Source of the DNA: Streptomyces sp. 135
GTDB taxonomy: Bacteria; Actinomycetota; Actinomycetes; Streptomycetales; Streptomycetaceae
Length of the DNA: 64,000 nt
Direction: 5' to 3'
NCBI RefSeq assembly: GCF_020026305.1
Contig: NZ_CP075691.1
Coordinates: forward strand, 5,890,001 to 5,954,000
Shown: piece by piece, positions 62,682 through 64,000 of the stretch
How positions within the stretch are numbered: position 1 is the stretch's first letter
How the letters are laid out: each line of letters starts with the position of its first letter
Notes under the pieces: model-generated
What the model was told of the DNA's origin: nothing
Databases searched by the model: none
What the model saw: the letters and a program-made list of their open reading frames with translations, nothing else
Position numbers and translations under genes: made by a program

Positions 62682-62724
62682 GGAGAACTCCAAAGACGAA
62701 AAGATCAAGAGGCGGACGTGGTGC

Positions 62725-62762
62725 GGGGCACCCTGCTCACTGTCCAGTGTGCGGGGTGCCCC
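62725..62762 (-). terminator. Long hairpin between glyA and sdaA
   Basis: 17-nt arms (62725-62741 with 62746-62762; two mismatched positions) and a 4-nt loop. It could end glyA transcription or act as a leader element for sdaA, whose GTG is 43 nt further on the minus strand. Confidence 0.5.
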
Positions 62763-62767
62763 GACCT

Positions 62768-62832
62768 TTCGTACGTACGAACAAAAGCGTACGAAGCTGT
62801 TCCGGTCTGAAGTGTACGAAAAAGCGTACGAA
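62768..62832. promoter_or_regulatory. Array of GTACGAA elements upstream of sdaA
   Basis: The 14-bp perfect palindrome TTCGTACGTACGAA (62768-62781) is followed by GTACGAA at 62789-62795, 62814-62820 and 62826-62832. Four same-direction copies lie within 65 bp, spaced 14, 25 and 12 bp. This is a strong candidate for a multi-site operator of sdaA. Confidence 0.65.
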
Positions 62833-62844
62833 ACTACTTCAGAA

Positions 62845-64000
62845 CTACTTCAGGCCGGGGTACAGCGGGTGCTTGTCGGCCAGGGCCGTCACGCGGGCCT
62901 TGAGGGCGTCCGCGTCGAAGCCCGGCTTGAGGGCCTCGGCGATGATGTCGGCGACCTCGCGGAAGTCCTCCGTCTGGAAGCCGCGCGTGGCGAGTGCCGG
63001 GGTGCCGATCCGCAGGCCCGAGGTGACCATCGGGGGGCGCGGGTCGTTCGGGATCGCGTTGCGGTTGACCGTGATGCCGACCTCGTGGAGGCGGTCCTCG
63101 GCCTGCTGCCCGTCCAGCTCGGAGTTGCGCAGGTCCACCAGGACCAGGTGCACGTCCGTGCCGCCGGACAGGACGTCGACGCCGACGGCCTTCGCGTCGT
63201 CCTGGACGAGACGCTCGGCCAGGATGCGGGCACCGTCCAGGGTGCGCTGCTGGCGCTCCTTGAACTCCTCGCCCGCCGCGATCTTGAAGGAGACGGCCTT
63301 GGCCGCGATCACGTGCTCCAGCGGGCCGCCCTGGAAGCCGGGGAAGACCGCGGAGTTCAGCTTCTTCGCGAAGTCCTTGCTGCGGGCCAGGATGACGCCG
63401 CCGCGCGGGCCGCCCAGCGTCTTGTGCGTGGTGGAGGTCACCACGTCCGCGAACGGCACCGGGTTCGGGTGCAGCCCGGCGGCGACGAGACCGGCGAAGT
63501 GCGCCATGTCGACCCACAGGTACGCGCCGACCTCGTCCGCGATGCGGCGGAACTCGGCGAAGTCCAGGTGACGCGGGTACGCGGACCAGCCCGCGATGAT
63601 CACCTTGGGGCTGTTCTCCTTGGCCAGGCGCTCGACCTCGGCCATGTCGACCAGGCCGGCCTCGTCGACGTGGTACGCGACCACGTTGAACTGCTTGCCG
63701 GAGAAGTTCAGGCGCATGCCGTGGGTGAGGTGCCCGCCGTGTGCCAGGTCCAGGCCGAGGATCGTGTCGCCGGGCTGGGCGAGCGCGAAGAGGGCGGCCT
63801 GGTTGGCGGAGGCGCCGGAGTGCGGCTGGACGTTGGCGTACTCGGCGCCGAACAGGTCCTTGATCCGCTCGATCGCGAGCCGCTCGGTGACGTCGACGTG
63901 CTCGCAGCCGCCGTAGTAGCGGCGGCCGGGGTAGCCCTCGGCGTACTTGTTGGTGAGGACCGTCCCCTGGGCCTCCATGACGGCGACCGGAGCGAAGTTC
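62845..64000 (-). CDS. glyA: Serine hydroxymethyltransferase, N-terminus cut by window end
   Basis: The frame is open to the window edge; about 385 residues are present of roughly 420. The first visible residues NFAPVAVMEAQGTVLTNKYA continue into EGYPGRRYYGGCEHVD, typical of SHMT. PLP-binding features: NVQPHSGASANQAALFALAQ, LWVDMAHFAGLVAAG, and VVTSTTHKTLGGPRGGVILA with the Schiff-base Lys. The C-terminal domain has GGTDVHLVLVDLRNSELDGQ and LRIGTPALATRGFQTEDF. It converts serine and tetrahydrofolate to glycine and methylene-tetrahydrofolate in the cytosol. Its start and promoter are outside the window. Confidence 0.96.
   Translation of the reverse strand, partial: NFAPVAVMEAQGTVLTNKYAEGYPGRRYYGGCEHVDVTERLAIERIKDLFGAEYANVQPHSGASANQAALFALAQPGDTILGLDLAHGGHLTHGMRLNFSGKQFNVVAYHVDEAGLVDMAEVERLAKENSPKVIIAGWSAYPRHLDFAEFRRIADEVGAYLWVDMAHFAGLVAAGLHPNPVPFADVVTSTTHKTLGGPRGGVILARSKDFAKKLNSAVFPGFQGGPLEHVIAAKAVSFKIAAGEEFKERQQRTLDGARILAERLVQDDAKAVGVDVLSGGTDVHLVLVDLRNSELDGQQAEDRLHEVGITVNRNAIPNDPRPPMVTSGLRIGTPALATRGFQTEDFREVADIIAEALKPGFDADALKARVTALADKHPLYPGLK

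Noticed and set aside
62682..62844. Glycine or serine riboswitch between glyA and sdaA
   Set aside because: The region is dominated by short GTACGAA operator-like repeats and a single hairpin; no glycine-riboswitch core was seen.

Overview
The window is GC-rich actinobacterial chromosome with strong third-position GC bias, GTG/TTG starts, many GTGA/ATGA overlaps, and family content typical of Streptomyces: the GlgE alpha-glucan pathway, streptogrisin-like and M4 secreted proteases, DUF6230/DUF6114, a CabC-like EF-hand protein and many MerR regulators. I assign it to Streptomyces or a close relative by inference. No rRNA, tRNA, IS element, integrase or CRISPR array was seen.

Layout. 0-7 kb: 3' end of a DHA2 drug exporter; a RibD/DHFR-like reductase; an alpha/beta hydrolase divergent from a frameshifted MerR gene across a textbook MerR promoter; a degraded reductase/acyltransferase chimera; a DUF6230-DUF6114-hypothetical triad with overlapping starts and stops. 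7-14.4 kb: a Tat-exported GH127 with an inserted LamG domain, an imine-reductase-like gene, a MerR-thioredoxin pair, and a HelR-type RNA polymerase helicase. 14.4-30.5 kb: alpha-glucan metabolism, with glgE-treS-mak-glgB on the minus strand and glgP on the plus strand. Between them lie two membrane Ser/Thr kinases with beta-propeller sensors, the second broken by frameshifts. 30.5-35 kb: two related M4 proteases. 35-40.8 kb: a heterodimeric ABC exporter with a thioesterase-like gene, then a response regulator lacking half its receiver. One exporter subunit carries a 540-bp in-frame minisatellite. 40.8-46 kb: a chitin-binding streptogrisin-like protease, LysR, a small secreted protein and glgX. 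46-54.3 kb: two L,D-transpeptidase lipoproteins, enoyl-CoA hydratase, an RsbW-like ATPase, a NodB-like/YncE-like lipoprotein pair, a GH25 protein and an F420-reductase-like oxidoreductase. 54.3-64 kb: a MerR-controlled membrane module including an ABA4-like protein; GntR; leuA behind a Leu-rich leader peptide and two competing hairpins; a lone ABC ATPase; an EF-hand protein; GNAT; sdaA; and glyA, cut by the window end.

How the genes fit together. GlgP, GlgX, GlgB, GlgE, TreS and Mak form an almost complete cycle between glycogen-like glucan, maltose-1-phosphate and trehalose. LeuA, SdaA and GlyA represent branched-chain and serine/glycine metabolism. The most interesting regulatory signals are the leuA attenuator with the five-copy tandem repeat upstream, the 44-bp operator between the MerR gene and the ABA4-like operon, the GTACGAA array before sdaA, and the MerR promoter at 3250-3280. 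The most unusual protein feature is the eleven-copy repeat in the exporter linker. Several genes show reading-frame breaks (about 3.75, 24.0-24.2, 26.3-27.2 and 51.1 kb). These could be pseudogenes or uncorrected indels in GC-rich runs, and raw reads would decide.
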